A stretch of DNA of 64,000 bases from Nicotiana tabacum (Eukaryota > Streptophyta > Magnoliopsida > Solanales > Solanaceae). The stretch covers positions 185,969,276 through 186,033,275 of the forward strand of contig NC_134087.1 in the NCBI RefSeq assembly GCF_000715075.1, in the 5' to 3' direction. The position numbers and the translations under genes are program-made. Under the pieces are notes generated by a model. That model was not told where the DNA came from. It was given only the letters and a program-made list of their open reading frames with translations, and did no database searches. Below are positions 31,676 through 43,800 of this stretch, piece after piece; within the stretch, counting starts at the first letter, position 1; every line of letters starts with the position of its first letter.

Positions 31676-32750
31676 TAAAAATTGTACGGGTGCCTTATTT
31701 GGTCGCCTCATTTAACCTATATCTATTTTTTTTTATAGTTTTAACTTGTACCCACTTTTTAAACAACTTCAGCCCCCTTCTCCTTCTTCGTTTTCTTCTT
31801 CTTCTTTCTTCTGATGTTGTTGGTGCTGCTATGAAACTTCAGTTCATGGGATGATTGCCATAAGTATGTTTATCATATTATTTAAAAGTAAATTATAAAT
31901 AATTACGTAAGTTAGTAAACAATCATTTGTGAATATTTCCACGTATGAGAAGTTTAAGGTCACACTTAATGATTCTTTTCATGATAATTTATTCTTTTCA
32001 CGTTTATTTTTTCCAAAATTTATGATTTAGATACTGTTGGCAATTTGATTATTTATCTAGTATGTTAGAAAGCTTTTTCAAAAACTTCAGCTTATATAGT
32101 GCTGAAGTTTTTACAAATGAACTAAATAACTTCAGCATCTTCTGCTCAAGTTTTTGAAAAAGCTTTATGACAAAACTAATGAATCCAAGACAAATTAGTG
32201 CTGAAGTTTTTACAAATGAACTAAATAACTTCAGCATCTTCTGCTGATGTTTTTGAAAAAGCTTATCCAAGACAAAAAAAACTTCAGCTTATTTAGTGCT
32301 GAAGTTTTATAAATGAACTAAATAACTTCAGCATCTTCTGCTGAAGTTTTTGAAAAAGCTTAATAGCAAAACTAATGAATCCAGGACAAAAAAGCTTCAG
32401 CTTATTTAGTGCAATTACAAACAAAAACTTCAGCAAATAGAGAACAAAACTTCAGCTATTATGCTTAAGTTCAGCAATTACAAACAAAAACTTCAGCAAA
32501 TAGAGAACAAAACTTCAGCTACTATGCTTAAGTTCAGCAATTACAAACAAAAACTTCAGCACACTTGGTTCAGCACACTTGCTACTTCAGGCCCGTCTAC
32601 TAGAATGCTGAAGTGTTGCGTGATTGTTTTTGCTACTTCAGCCTCGTATGCTAAAGTTACGCGAAAAAGTGGGTACGCTTGTAATTTTTGCAAAGCGGAC
32701 ACAAGTTAAAACGTGACCCAAAAAGCGGGTATAGATGCAAATGCCCCAAA
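31676..32750. mobile_element. TTCAGC-rich non-autonomous repeat element
   Basis: About eighteen CTTCAGC/GCTGAAG words occur in a 900-bp core, organised in three units of about 100 bp (32065-32360) and two of about 63 bp (32410-32535). Inverted subterminal segments GTACCCACTTTTT (31748 on) with AAAAAGTGGGTAC (32664-32676), and TTTTAACTTGT with ACAAGTTAAAA (32701-32711), bracket it. A second copy of the left 240 bp is at 53371-53612. The ORFs inside (32049-32270, 32461-32709) are repeat translations. Confidence 0.6.
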
Positions 32751-33504
32751 ATGTAATTGGACTTAAATTAAATCGTTTGGTTTTGACTTTAATAAATCCA
32801 TACTTATTGATTGAAAATTAATTGGACTTAAATTTCTTTTCTTTTTTTCCTTGTATCCAATTGTTTTGCTTTTTGTTTATTTCAATGAATCTACATGACC
32901 AAAATGAGAAAAGAAAATACAAGCTTATATATTTTTTACACCAAAAGGAGGAGTCAGGCTTTCTGTTTGGACTTTTCTTTTCTTCAAGCTGGCAGCCGCC
33001 ATTTCACTTTCTCCACTTCCTCACTAATATTGAAGTGCCTAAACTAAAATTTCAAATTAGACTATACCTAAATTCTACCTTTATATAACAGAATGTACAA
33101 ACTGATCATAATATATAAAAATAATTTTCAATACAAAATATATACACAAATTGTTAAAAAAAAATCCAACTCACTCCTTACCACTTTTTAAATCTGTCTA
33201 TCCATTTTAAAATTTAAATAGTGATTTATAGTGCTCATATCTCACTCATTTTATGCCTTTTTTTTTGGTTCGGCACTAATTTTGAAAAATCACAAAATAT
33301 ATCATTAGTTAAGTACCACTCATAAAAATATCCCACTATTTTTCCTATTTATCTTCACATTTGCATGTTGCAGCATTTCTTTATTGTCATTTTCTTAGTT
33401 CCTTGACTTTAGACACAGATAATTAAATTTTTCTTTTGGGTGAAACAGTCATCAAGAGTTCATTCATTTTTATGATATTTCCACTATCCTGAAAAATCTT
33501 GGGA
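32751..33504. other. Intergenic AT-rich region upstream of LecRK
   Basis: No gene or clear element; the 88-codon frame at 32822-33088 has no domain. Confidence 0.45.
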
Positions 33505-33655
33505 TCTTTATACAAATGTCGTTCGGATTCAGTGTTTACTTTTTCTAGCCGATATATATAGACTATATATTGATTATATACTTTATACACATATTATACA
33601 TGAATTATACATATATAATATAGTTATTTTTAGTTTAAATGGTTTTTTTGGTTGA
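33505..33655. mobile_element. Small AT-rich MITE in the LecRK promoter
   Basis: CGGATTCA, a TATATA-rich centre with TTATACATGAATTATACA, and TAGTTATTTTTAGTTTAA are shared with 50035-50175 and 52129-52290. The three copies define one dispersed family, probably MITE-like. Ends are approximate. Confidence 0.55.
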
Positions 33656-33683
33656 CCAAGTATTTTTTGTCAAATCTTTGACC
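33652..33683 (+). promoter_or_regulatory. W-box cluster upstream of LecRK
   Basis: TTGACC occurs at 33652-33657 and 33678-33683, with an inverted TTGAC core at 33669-33673, all 93-125 bp before the start codon. W-boxes are WRKY-factor sites typical of defence genes. The first lies at the edge of the MITE. Confidence 0.5.
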
Positions 33684-33775
33684 AAGTGTCCTTTCAATAT
33701 TCCCCTTTTCCTATGTAACCACTTGCTTCTCATAATTTTTTCTGGCATGAGAGTTACATGTGCTTCTTTCTCAGA

Positions 33776-35815
33776 ATGAAGCAACACCTAAAAACTCTTC
33801 TTCTCTACCTGCTAATAACCATACTTTCTAGTATTCAATCAGCTTCAGCTATTGATTTTGTCTTCAATGGCTTTAAACCATCAGATATGTCAGCGTATGG
33901 GGATGCTAATATTGAATCTGGAATACTTAGCCTTACCCTTGATGCGATTTCCTTTTCAGATGGTAGAGCTCTACACCCTTCAAAAATTGTCACAAAAGCA
34001 CCCAATTCATCCCAAATTCTTCCCTTTTCAACATCTTTCATTTTTGCTATGGCGCCTTATAGGGACAGGCTACCAGGACATGGCATAGTTTTCTTGTTTG
34101 TGCCACACACAGGTATTTACAGGGGGTCGAGTTCTTCACAGAATTTAGGTTTCTTTAACTTCACAAATAATGGGAATCCCGATAACCATGTCTTTGGGGT
34201 TGAGTTTGATGTTTTCAAGAATCAAGAATTCAATGACATAAATAACAACCATGTTGGAATTGATGTCAATTCTCTTGAATCAGTGTTTGCTCATGAAGCA
34301 GGCTATTGGCCTGATATGTACAATAAGTATAATGATAATGGTAGCCTAAATGAAGAGCCTTTCGAGACTTTAAAGTTGAATAATGGAAAAAACTACCAAG
34401 TTTGGATTGACTATGCAGATTTCCACATTAATGTTACTATGGCACCAGTTGGTATGAAAAGGCCTAAGCAACCTTTGTTGGATTTCCTTCTGAATCTTTC
34501 TCAAGTTTTTAAGGATGAGATGTATGTGGGGTTCACAGCATCCACTGGATCTCTTGCTCAAGGTCACAAGATTTTAGCTTGGAGTTTTAGTAACTCCAAT
34601 TTTTCGATTAGTGATGCTTTGATCACACATGGGTTGCCTTCATTTGAGCTTCCTAAAGATCCAGTCTATCGATCGAAGGGATTTATTGTAGGTATGACAA
34701 TATCACTCTTCTTTCTTGTTATGGTCACTTCTGTAGCTTCATTGTTTCTAATTAAGAGAAATAGGAGAATAAAAAGGGAAAAAGAGTGTACGGAAGATTG
34801 GGAATTGGAATATTGGCCACATAGGATTACTTATCAAGAAATTGATGCTGCAACAAAGGGTTTTGCTGATGACAATGTGATTGGAGTTGGAGGTAATGGG
34901 AAGGTTTATAAAGGGGTTTTGACTGGGGGTTCAGAGGTTGCAGTAAAGCGCATTTCTCATGAAAACAGTGAAGAGGGAAGGCAATTCTTGACTGAGATTT
35001 CAAGTCTTGGTAGGCTAAAGCACAGAAATTTGGTGGCATTAAGAGGCTGGTGCAAGAAAGGCGGAGGCAGCCTGATTTTGGTTTATGATTATATGGAAAA
35101 TGGGAGCTTGGATAAAAAGCTGTTTGAATGTGATAAGGGAAACATGTTGAGTTTTGAAGACAGAATTAAGATTTTGAAAGATGTGGCATTAGGGGTTCTA
35201 TACTTGCATGAGGGGTGGGAGGCAAAAGTGTTGCATAGGGACATTAAGGCTAGCAATGTTTTACTTGACAAGGAAATGCATGCAAGAATTGGTGATTTTG
35301 GTCTAGCAAGAATGCATGATCATGGTCAAGTGGCTAACGAGACTCGAGTTGTTGGCACAGTTGGTTACCTGGCGCCAGAGTTTGCCAAGACAGGCCGTGC
35401 CTCCACGCAAACTGATGTGTTCAGTTATGGAGTTCTAATATTGGAGGTGATGTGTGGAAGGAGGCCAATAGAGGAAGGCAAGCCACCTTTAGTGGATTGG
35501 CTGTGGGAACTAATGAAACGGGGCGAATTGAGTAATGCCTTTGATAATCAATTAAGGAGTAATCAAGGATTTAATGAAGAGGAGGCGTTAAGGGTATTGC
35601 AATTAGGGATGATATGTGCGAGCCTAGACCCCAAAGCTAGGCCAACCACGCGACAAGTGGTGAAATTCTTTGAAAGGAACTCAGAGGTAGATGAATCTGA
35701 AGCTGAGGATATGGATTTTTACCTTCTGGAAAGTATGAGACCGAATACCATACTATCCAATTATTGTTCTTCCAGGCATATTTCTTGGACAAATTCTCTA
35801 GTGGAGGGTAGGTGA
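33776..35815 (+). CDS. L-type lectin-domain receptor kinase, class VII-like
   Basis: An intact, intronless 679-residue receptor-like kinase. Signal peptide 1-25, legume-lectin domain about 26-275 (including GVEFDVFKNQEF and NHVGID, the metal-binding region), one membrane span about 302-326, then a cytosolic Ser/Thr kinase about 358-640: Gly loop GVGGNGKVYKG (370-380), VAVK lysine 391, HRD catalytic Asp 489, DFG 507-509, GTVGYLAPE activation segment. All catalytic residues are present. Overall it looks most like LecRK-VII of Arabidopsis. It senses extracellular ligands at the plasma membrane; class VII ligands are not known to me. I chose the ATG at 33776 over the in-frame ATG at 33758 because it has a purine at -3 and gives a clean signal peptide. 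Confidence 0.93.
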   Translation: MKQHLKTLLLYLLITILSSIQSASAIDFVFNGFKPSDMSAYGDANIESGILSLTLDAISFSDGRALHPSKIVTKAPNSSQILPFSTSFIFAMAPYRDRLPGHGIVFLFVPHTGIYRGSSSSQNLGFFNFTNNGNPDNHVFGVEFDVFKNQEFNDINNNHVGIDVNSLESVFAHEAGYWPDMYNKYNDNGSLNEEPFETLKLNNGKNYQVWIDYADFHINVTMAPVGMKRPKQPLLDFLLNLSQVFKDEMYVGFTASTGSLAQGHKILAWSFSNSNFSISDALITHGLPSFELPKDPVYRSKGFIVGMTISLFFLVMVTSVASLFLIKRNRRIKREKECTEDWELEYWPHRITYQEIDAATKGFADDNVIGVGGNGKVYKGVLTGGSEVAVKRISHENSEEGRQFLTEISSLGRLKHRNLVALRGWCKKGGGSLILVYDYMENGSLDKKLFECDKGNMLSFEDRIKILKDVALGVLYLHEGWEAKVLHRDIKASNVLLDKEMHARIGDFGLARMHDHGQVANETRVVGTVGYLAPEFAKTGRASTQTDVFSYGVLILEVMCGRRPIEEGKPPLVDWLWELMKRGELSNAFDNQLRSNQGFNEEEALRVLQLGMICASLDPKARPTTRQVVKFFERNSEVDESEAEDMDFYLLESMRPNTILSNYCSSRHISWTNSLVEGR

Positions 35816-35923
35816 CTTTAACTTACATCTCTGCAGACTGTAGAGATGAAATATGATTGTTGGTTTTTCTTCATCACTCTGCTCCTTGTTACCTTCATCT
35901 CTATACTCCCAGGGTCTATCGTT

Positions 35924-36075
35924 GGTTGAATTGGCAATGCTTCTTCATGAACAAATTATATAAGATGGCTAAGGAAAAAGGGTTGGTTTTGAGATATATG
36001 TGTAATTGTTTTTCTTTTTTATTAAATGGTTGGAGATATATATGGTTGAATTGGCAATGCTGCTTCATGAACAAA
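35924..36075 (+). repeat. Pair of 32-bp direct repeats 120 bp apart
   Basis: GGTTGAATTGGCAATGC, then TCTTCATGAACAAA or GCTTCATGAACAAA, at 35924-35955 and 36044-36075 differ by one base. They lie just past the LecRK stop, probably in its 3'UTR. Confidence 0.85.
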
Positions 36076-36234
36076 CACAGTTCCTGACCTGAAGGCGATG
36101 GGGGCTGTTAATAACGCTCTGGTGTAATGGCCATGATTCATCCACCAGACTTGGTTTCCTGTCTCCTTAGAACTCAATGATATATTGGTACGAGCCTAAG
36201 GAATAGATTCTGTTCTAGTAAGGTCGCGTGTATG

Positions 36235-36262
36235 TGTGTGTGTATATATATATATATATATG
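36235..36262. repeat. TG/TA dinucleotide microsatellite
   Basis: A GTGTGTGT run continues into TATATATATATATATATA. Confidence 0.9.
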
Positions 36263-36807
36263 CATTTGTTTCTTTTTTATACATTTCCTTAAACATTTGA
36301 TATGATGTATTAGAAGAAACAATCATGGTATAAAATTTTGTACTTAATTATCTAGTGTTGGGTATTCGTTATTAACTTCTGCAAGTTAGTCCTTGTATAA
36401 GTTATACATCAAGTCATGTATTATCTCATACCTAATGCAATATGAAAGAACAATACTTTTGTTGGTCATACCATGATAAAGTTTTATAAAACAAACCTGC
36501 CCTTGATTATAAGTTTTTTCCTGATCAAACCTCTTTTAGGATATTTAAGTGTACAAGTTTTTATTTGTTCGAACGTACTCTAGCAACTTTACATAAAATA
36601 CAAATTTATATCAAATGCGAACTGCTAACTTATCCCAACATGGAAATACTAAAAAAAACTCAAAGCCGGGGTCCCAAGTGGGAAAAGTGAAAGAAAGAGA
36701 ATGGGATTTAGGGTAGAGGTATTGGTCGACTATTAGGCATTAGAAATTTCTTTTCTAATTTCTTTTGTTGTGCATGAGATTGCAGGGGAGTACGTTCGCT
36801 AGTATAA

Positions 36808-37114
36808 TAGCCTGTTTGGCCAAGCTTTTGGAAGGAAAAAAAGTGCTTTTGAGAAGAAGCAGAAGCAGTTTTGGAGAAACAGAAAAAGTAGTTTCTCTCC
36901 AAAAGCACTTTTCTGAGAAGCACTTTTGAGAAAAAATACACTTAAGAGCAGTTTTCAAAAGCTTGGCCAAACACTAATTACTACTCAAAAGTACTTTTCT
37001 AATTAATTAGTCAAACATAAATTACTTCTCACCAAAAACACTTTTTTTAAAAGTACTTTTGAAAAAAACACTTCTCAAAATAAGCTGATTTTAGAAGCTT
37101 GGCCAAACGGGCTA
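36808..37114. mobile_element. hAT-like MITE (GCCYGTTTGGCCAAGCTT ends)
   Basis: Left TAGCCTGTTTGGCCAAGCTT and right AGCTTGGCCAAACGGGCTA are near-perfect terminal inverted repeats. The interior is made of AAAAGCACTTTT-like palindromic words. Flanks TATAATA and TATAAAA are a possible imperfect target duplication. No coding sequence. Confidence 0.75.
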
Positions 37115-37699
37115 TAAAACTCAAAGGAATTAACAGGGGCCCACACAAGCGGTAGAGCATGTGGTTTAATCCTATTGCAAGAATTCAAGATTGATATACA
37201 CATCACTTGTTCTTGAAAACCAAACATATTTGCTATTTACCTGTAATTTACATCTTGAAGATAGGTCTCTGATCTTAGGGCTCCCCAGCCAAAGATATCA
37301 GCTTTCCGTCTAGAATTCTCTACTTGGAAATAACTACACATTTCCCACATAGTTTGCTCTAGACTCAAGTAAATGTATTTCTAAAGAAATCTGTTTGTGG
37401 TGTAATACAAGAAAAGAATAGGCAGTTATCACTTGAACAAGCTATTACATTACTAATGTACATTACAGGTCATCTGCACAGCAGTCTGGTGAATCTGTGT
37501 TAACTTTCAATAACTTAGTGAAGTCTTCTTAAGTATGCTCTCAGTCTGCCAACCTGAAATAAAAAACAAAACTTTGTCAACACATTTTTTCCTTTTCGGT
37601 TAAGGACCTTCAGATATCTATTTATAGGAAAATAATTACAAGCATATGACATTTTACAACTATAACATTTTCAAAACTCCATTCACAATGACTGCTGAA
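37115..37699. other. Region downstream of the FLY-type gene
   Basis: No gene supported; AT-rich, with a short tRNA-like phrase near 37150 that I did not accept as a SINE. Confidence 0.5.
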
Positions 37700-37705
37700 T
37701 TTATT
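37700..37705 (-). terminator. Candidate polyadenylation signal of the FLY-type gene
   Basis: AATAAA on the minus strand, 139 bp after the stop codon. Confidence 0.4.
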
Positions 37706-37843
37706 AAACCGAAAGTGTCCACAAGAGCTAGCAAGTCGGTCGTCTGTTCAAATATAATTTCATGCAAAGCCATTTACCTTTTTAAACAGGTTGAGCAATG
37801 TCAGTTGCTCTATATCAATATGAATTCAAGAAATAACATCTAT

Positions 37844-40800
37844 TCAGGCTGGTGGAAGAGGACGTCGACATGTTGGACATTCCATCTTTATGTCCATCCA
37901 TCTTTGCAAACAACCGGAATGAAAGAAATGATCACAAGGTGTCACCTGAATATCGAGAAATTTTGTAGTTAAAATCACATTCTAATAGGAACTCTAAATT
38001 AGGAGAGAAAATTTTATCATGACTATATATATTACCATGCAATTATTTGAACGTTGAGTAAGATCAATAGCAGCCATACAAATAACACAATCAGCGGCAC
38101 TATTGGCACCCTGATCAAACCTTCTGTAATAGTTATATTTCTCGGGTAAAATCTGCAACACAACAATAAAGCTTACAAAAGATAGGTAAAAGGGCAGAAT
38201 GAATTATTTTCAGTTTTTCCTGCTTTCAACAATTAATCCTTTCGAGAGATTCAGCTGACGGAATAGTATCAAACCTGACGTGGAATGAACCATCGAGATC
38301 CAAGATAGTGCTGCAGAAGAAGAATTGCCGCCTGCAACGCCATAAAAACTCCCAAGCAAATGGACCAATTCTTGTCAGGCTCTATACGCATGAAATTGTG
38401 AGGACAGCCAAAGACATATAATGGGATTGCCAGACGAGTTATACTCATTCCCAGGATGTAATGAGGGTGCAACGGTTTTCTCGAGTCACGAATAACATTA
38501 GTTACAATTTGAGGTATCCAAAAAGAGTGTAAAAGGAGAAGAATAGGGCGTAGAAGCTTGTGAAACTCGTACATGACCAATATACCACCTAAAAGGATCC
38601 CATCTGCAAAAGATTCAGAAAATAATAAAAAAGGTTCTTATAAAAGAGGAAAAAACAAAGGAAAAGGAAAAGTAAAAAGCGAGCAGATTGTTTATGACCA
38701 ACTGCACATGTAACTCAAGTAGCCCAACTTTGAGAGGAGAGGGAGACTGGAAAGACCCGAAGCAAATGCTTCAACGTTCCTTTAGGAAATCTTTCTCTTG
38801 TACTTGGTCAAAGTTCGTTGGCTCACAACAAAAAAAAAATTGGGGAAAAGTGATAGAATAAGAAGTGGTTAATTCATTAGCCTGTCCATCAGCAAGTTGG
38901 ACAAAGAAAGACGTAAATGCTGGTGAAACCAGATATGTTATTTGATTTTAACATCTAACTACCCTTTCAATTGCAGTCATGCATATTGATAACAAAGGTA
39001 TGTGTATCAAACAAATCTCCAGTTGCAGATTCTGCCATCTATTTTATACAAGTCCACATTAAGTAAAAGATACTTACAGAAACGGCCGTAAAGTACTGAC
39101 AGTTCACGCCTCATTGCTTCCCAAGCCTCTCCACTATTCATTGGCCTATTCGCTTTCCATATAGCAAGAAGATATCTCATCTCAAATATCGAGAAGACAA
39201 CAAACTTGAAGAATGCAGCAGTTGCAAAAGCATTGAAAAGGGATTCTGCAAAAGAATTAAAGGGAGAGGTACACAGTTCCATAAGAAATCAGTGACCAGC
39301 TTATACTTATAAAGACTTAATTAACAGAGCAAGAATTGGATATAAGTTTGGAGAGACTTCTATGAAGAAAAACTATATAAAAGTGATACTTGGGAGTCAA
39401 GGGTAGGGCTTCATTGACAATATCCAACAACATAAGTTTGTTATGAGAAAAGAATGAACAAGTTAAGAATGTCAATCATTTGAAGAACCATCTACATAAA
39501 CTTTTAACAGTGCTGCTTTCAAAGTGGCAAATTACATAGAATATGACATAGGTATGACTTGCATTCTGACCGCAGAACGCCTGATCACCAGAGGCGGATG
39601 CAGAGTATCGGTTCCGGGTTCATTGAACCCCGCACTTTCAACACGAAGTATATATTTATGTATAAACATTCATGAAAACTGAACCCATAACTTTAGAAAT
39701 ACAATGGGTTCATACTAAGAATCTTAGAGGTTGAAACCATAAAGCTTAAATCTTGGATCCGCCTCTGCTCACAAGGAATGAATAGCTTACACAGAACTCT
39801 GCGACTATACTAGTACCAGTTAGAATGACCAAGACAACAACTACCGATCAAACTTACCAACAAGTATTCCAGCGGTCAGATGCAAAAGACAAAGATAAGC
39901 ATCCATGATAGCCTGTTGTCCAATCATCAGAATTGAAACTTTGGCAGCTCCCTAGAAAAAAAAATATCACATATCATTGATTGGGAGAGAGAGAGAGAGA
40001 GAGAGATGGATGGTGGTAGTCTTACTGATTGAGTGTTGCTATGTTCCATTTGTCGAATAAGAAGGAGCACTTGCAGAAAAGATATCTGGTGGATTAGGCA
40101 GTTAAGGAATCCAGACAAGTGCAGTTTATAGCAAAAATGATACTAATAATCCCTCTTTGTCATACTTTTCTTTTAAGTAAAGAATGTTATACTTCCTTAT
40201 TTAGAAATAATTTAGATTCAAAATTCCAACTTTACAATTAGTTAGATGATTTATAGCCCCACAAAGTTCTATGGCTTGTTTTAAACCACAAGTTTCAAAA
40301 ATCTTTCTTTCTTTCTTTCTTAAACTCCGTGCCGAGTCAAACACCGTCACATAAATTGGGACAGAGGGAGTAAAAAAGAGAAGTGTTTTAGGATACAAAT
40401 GTGACCATCAATGTATAGTTCACTGCTTTGTTGTAATAAACCTCTATATTGACAGAGGTAGCATTCAATAGCATTGGTGAGAAACAGTCTCCGTCAGCAT
40501 CCACTGAAGGGCTCTCTATCAATCCTTCTAGGTGATAATGATCACGAGCACCATCTGACAAAAAAAAGATAAATCACTTCTTCCTGATATTCTGCACAAG
40601 CTTATGGATGAGGTATGATCAAGGATCTTGTATCATATCAAAGGTGAAAGGTAAACAAGAAAACCCGAAGTACCATTAGTGGAGGATGAGACACGAGCAA
40701 TTTGTGCAGCAATTTCAATATTACAATGTTTCTCCATCTCATAAAACGGTGCTGCAGAAACAAAAAGATACATAGCTTAAGCGAGAAGTTACAACATTAA

Positions 40801-43800
40801 AAACCGGATCGACGTTGAGTAAACATTATTACAGTGTTTCTTTTTCCAAATCTTATCTCGAGAAGACTCCTGGAAGATCTGGGATGAGAAAACTCCAAGC
40901 TGTCAACAAAGATAATGGATGAAGCAAGTCATTTTCAATGACAAAAATCTTCTTAACAGCTAAAAACTCAGATTACTGTCACTGGAAGAACGGAACATCC
41001 AAAAACATTTTTAAAAAACCAAAAAGAGAAATAAAAAGCAAAGGATAAGGGGGAAGGAAAACCATCTGCAGGATATGAATAGTATTAGAAGTTCCATCTC
41101 ATTATCCCGCTTTTGAAAGAGAATTCTACTTATGGCTATCCAAATATGTGCTAAAATTTCAAATGTTAATAAAGAGATATACCCTGCAATTTTCTTTAGA
41201 AAAAGAAAAATACAGTAGACAAAGGGAGCTCTAAAGAAGTAGAAGAAAAAACTTCTGAAATTTGTTGTGCCATTACCAGAATATCATATAAAATTCAAAG
41301 CATGCCAAATTCTCAATGGAATTCAAGCATGGCGTTCTTCAAACATAAAGCATACAAATATGTGACACATTTGAAGAAAATTAAAGTACTTCAACCGATT
41401 CTAGCAGCAGCAGAACTCAATGTTATTGATGATCATAAGGTGACATGTCAAAACTCTTTTCAATAATCCATGCTGAGGACAAATGACATATTGTTGTAAT
41501 TAATACCAAGTGATATGGATTCGACAATAGATAATCATCTTCCTGCCCAAACTCACCATCTTTGCCACTGCAAATTAGAAGAACGACTGTGAGTTGATGA
41601 AGCATGTTAAGATAGGATCTCCAACCATGTTATGTGATGTGTGAACCAATATCTAAAGTTTAAATTCCATCTTATGAAGAACACAAGATTTAGACATTCT
41701 AAAGGTGAGTAAATATCTTAATACGCAGCTACTAACTGCATCAAAACAGATAGGATTATTATTCTTGCACTGAGAATAGCTCCGCTTTCAACTTAGCAAG
41801 TACAAGAAAGTAGTCAACTATAAGTACGTACACTGCTGTTTTGGTAATTTGAACAATATGGCCTTGATAGTTTCATGCACTATAAAGCACCTTAAGTGGA
41901 ACTAAACCTGGGAAATGGAGAGGTAATATATGAGGCTTTATCTTGTTATCTTTCTTTCTTACTGTAGTACATTATACCCAGGCCATTGTTTCATATAAGC
42001 TAATAGTTCCTACGTGAGGCCATATTGCTTGAACCCGAATAGAATACCATTATGTTCTCTAGACGGTCCAAGACATAATACAAATCAAATTTAACATAGA
42101 TGCATCAGTCATAACCATCCATCGTCTTATGTATCATATTACAGTTCTTATCTGAGTTCATAAATACAACTTTTAATCTCAATCCTCAAGCATGATAAAA
42201 GGACTCTAGAAATAAAAGTTAGAAAAAGTTGTACACTCTTTTTTTTATAACTGAGAAATACCCGAGGGCTAGTGGCACACGGTTCGAAGCTCGGTTGGAT
42301 ATATTGGCCCGCCCCTCTACCCTTCTCCACTTAAGTACCAGGCTTTTGTCAGCAGTAAGACTCGAACCCCTAACGTGTGCCGCCTAGCCCACACTTTACG
42401 CGATGCACTCTTACCACTAGACCAAAGGCCTGGGCGACAATTGTTGTACATTTTTGGCATGAATTACTTCAATTTCAGCAAAGGCACCAGTTCTGACCAT
42501 CCATTTATGTATCATATAACAGTTCTTCATTGGTTTTGTTAAATACTATTTTTTATCGGAATCATTCAGCAGGATAAAAGCTGGTTGCATTTCAAAGCTA
42601 GAAAACAACTATTGTACAGTTTTGGCATGAGTTACTTAATTACTTTAGCATATTTTTACATCAATTTTATTCCAGACTAGGTACCAATTAGCAACTAGTA
42701 CCTGTAAGCTACCATTCGAAGTTGTCTGAATGGCCATATATATACACCTTCTACTCTGATTTGAGCACCACCAATTCCATGTTCATTGTCAAAAACATCA
42801 TGGAAAATTATTGCACCCTGTTGTGTACAACGTGAAGTTAAATTGTAGAAATGTGCAATTTCTGCATAAAAAGTTTCATCATCTGAGCAAGATCAAACCC
42901 CTGCTAAATATCACTTTTAATAGTAAATCAGCAATAGAGAAAGTATATTGGACTTCAATTTTCAGAATCGCGTGTTTTCACTGCTTATGCACAACTCATC
43001 AAAGGATAGCAATACATTACAATAACGAAGCAAAGCTAGAATCAGTAAGCACATCAGACTATTCCTAGTAAGGTGTTGAGCTTACAGCTCTATAACTCAC
43101 TGGTTTACAAATATGCAGGTATTTTTGGATAAGTTACAATTTGTCAAAGGGATTAGCAGGAAGAAGTTTGCTTATTCAACAAACAGCATATTTAAGGGTA
43201 TGATAGAAATGCTAGGACAAATAAAAAGATGAAGAACAATTCCATTACACCACTACCACCATAAGCTATAGACTAATAGTAGCAATAGACATTTGTTCCA
43301 TAATACTGCTGGGATGAAATACCAAAGTGGTTGTGGGGAACTTTGGGTAAACGACTGATGTTGTGTAAGAAGGGGAACTTGGGAGCAACAGTAAAGTTGT
43401 CTCCGTGTGACCTGTAGGTCACGGGTTCGAGCCGTGGAAGCAGCCACAAATGCAAGCATTAGGTTAGCTTGTTTACATCACACCCTCTTGGGGTGCGTCC
43501 CTTCCCCGGACCCTGCGTGAACGCGGGATGTCTTGTGCACCGGCTGCCTCTTTTTGCTGTGTAAGACTTCTTCAGCAAAATAGCAGCACAATCCTTGTCA
43601 TATGACAGTATTTGAATGGATGCAAAGTATAAAATCTTAAGTTGATTTATGTACTATATTAGTGGTAGTTGGACAAAATATTAAAGAAATTCTTGACTAG
43701 TTAGTTTGATAAAGAACATCACATCAAAGTTCAAAAATTTGTACAGCTAAATGAATTTGAATTCTTGAAAGTTGTAAACAACAGTAAACGATACCTGGTA

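Larger units (their letters stand above)
35816..36807. other. Intergenic region and LecRK 3'UTR
   Basis: Contains a 32-bp direct repeat and a TG/TA microsatellite (separate entries); otherwise AT-rich without a gene. Confidence 0.55.

Noticed and set aside
33758..33775. Upstream in-frame ATG as LecRK start
   Set aside because: Poor context (T at -3) and it would put six extra residues before a normal signal peptide.
37141..37200. SINE from GCGGTAGAGCATGTGG
   Set aside because: A-box-like phrase only; no convincing B-box, tail or duplication.
42811..43068. 85-codon plus-strand ORF
   Set aside because: Lies mostly in an intron and overlaps exon 4 of the minus-strand E3 ligase; no domain.
43381..43441. 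tRNA gene at the GGGTTCGAGCC B-box
   Set aside because: No acceptor stem or anticodon arm; flanking duplication and 3' body show a SINE.
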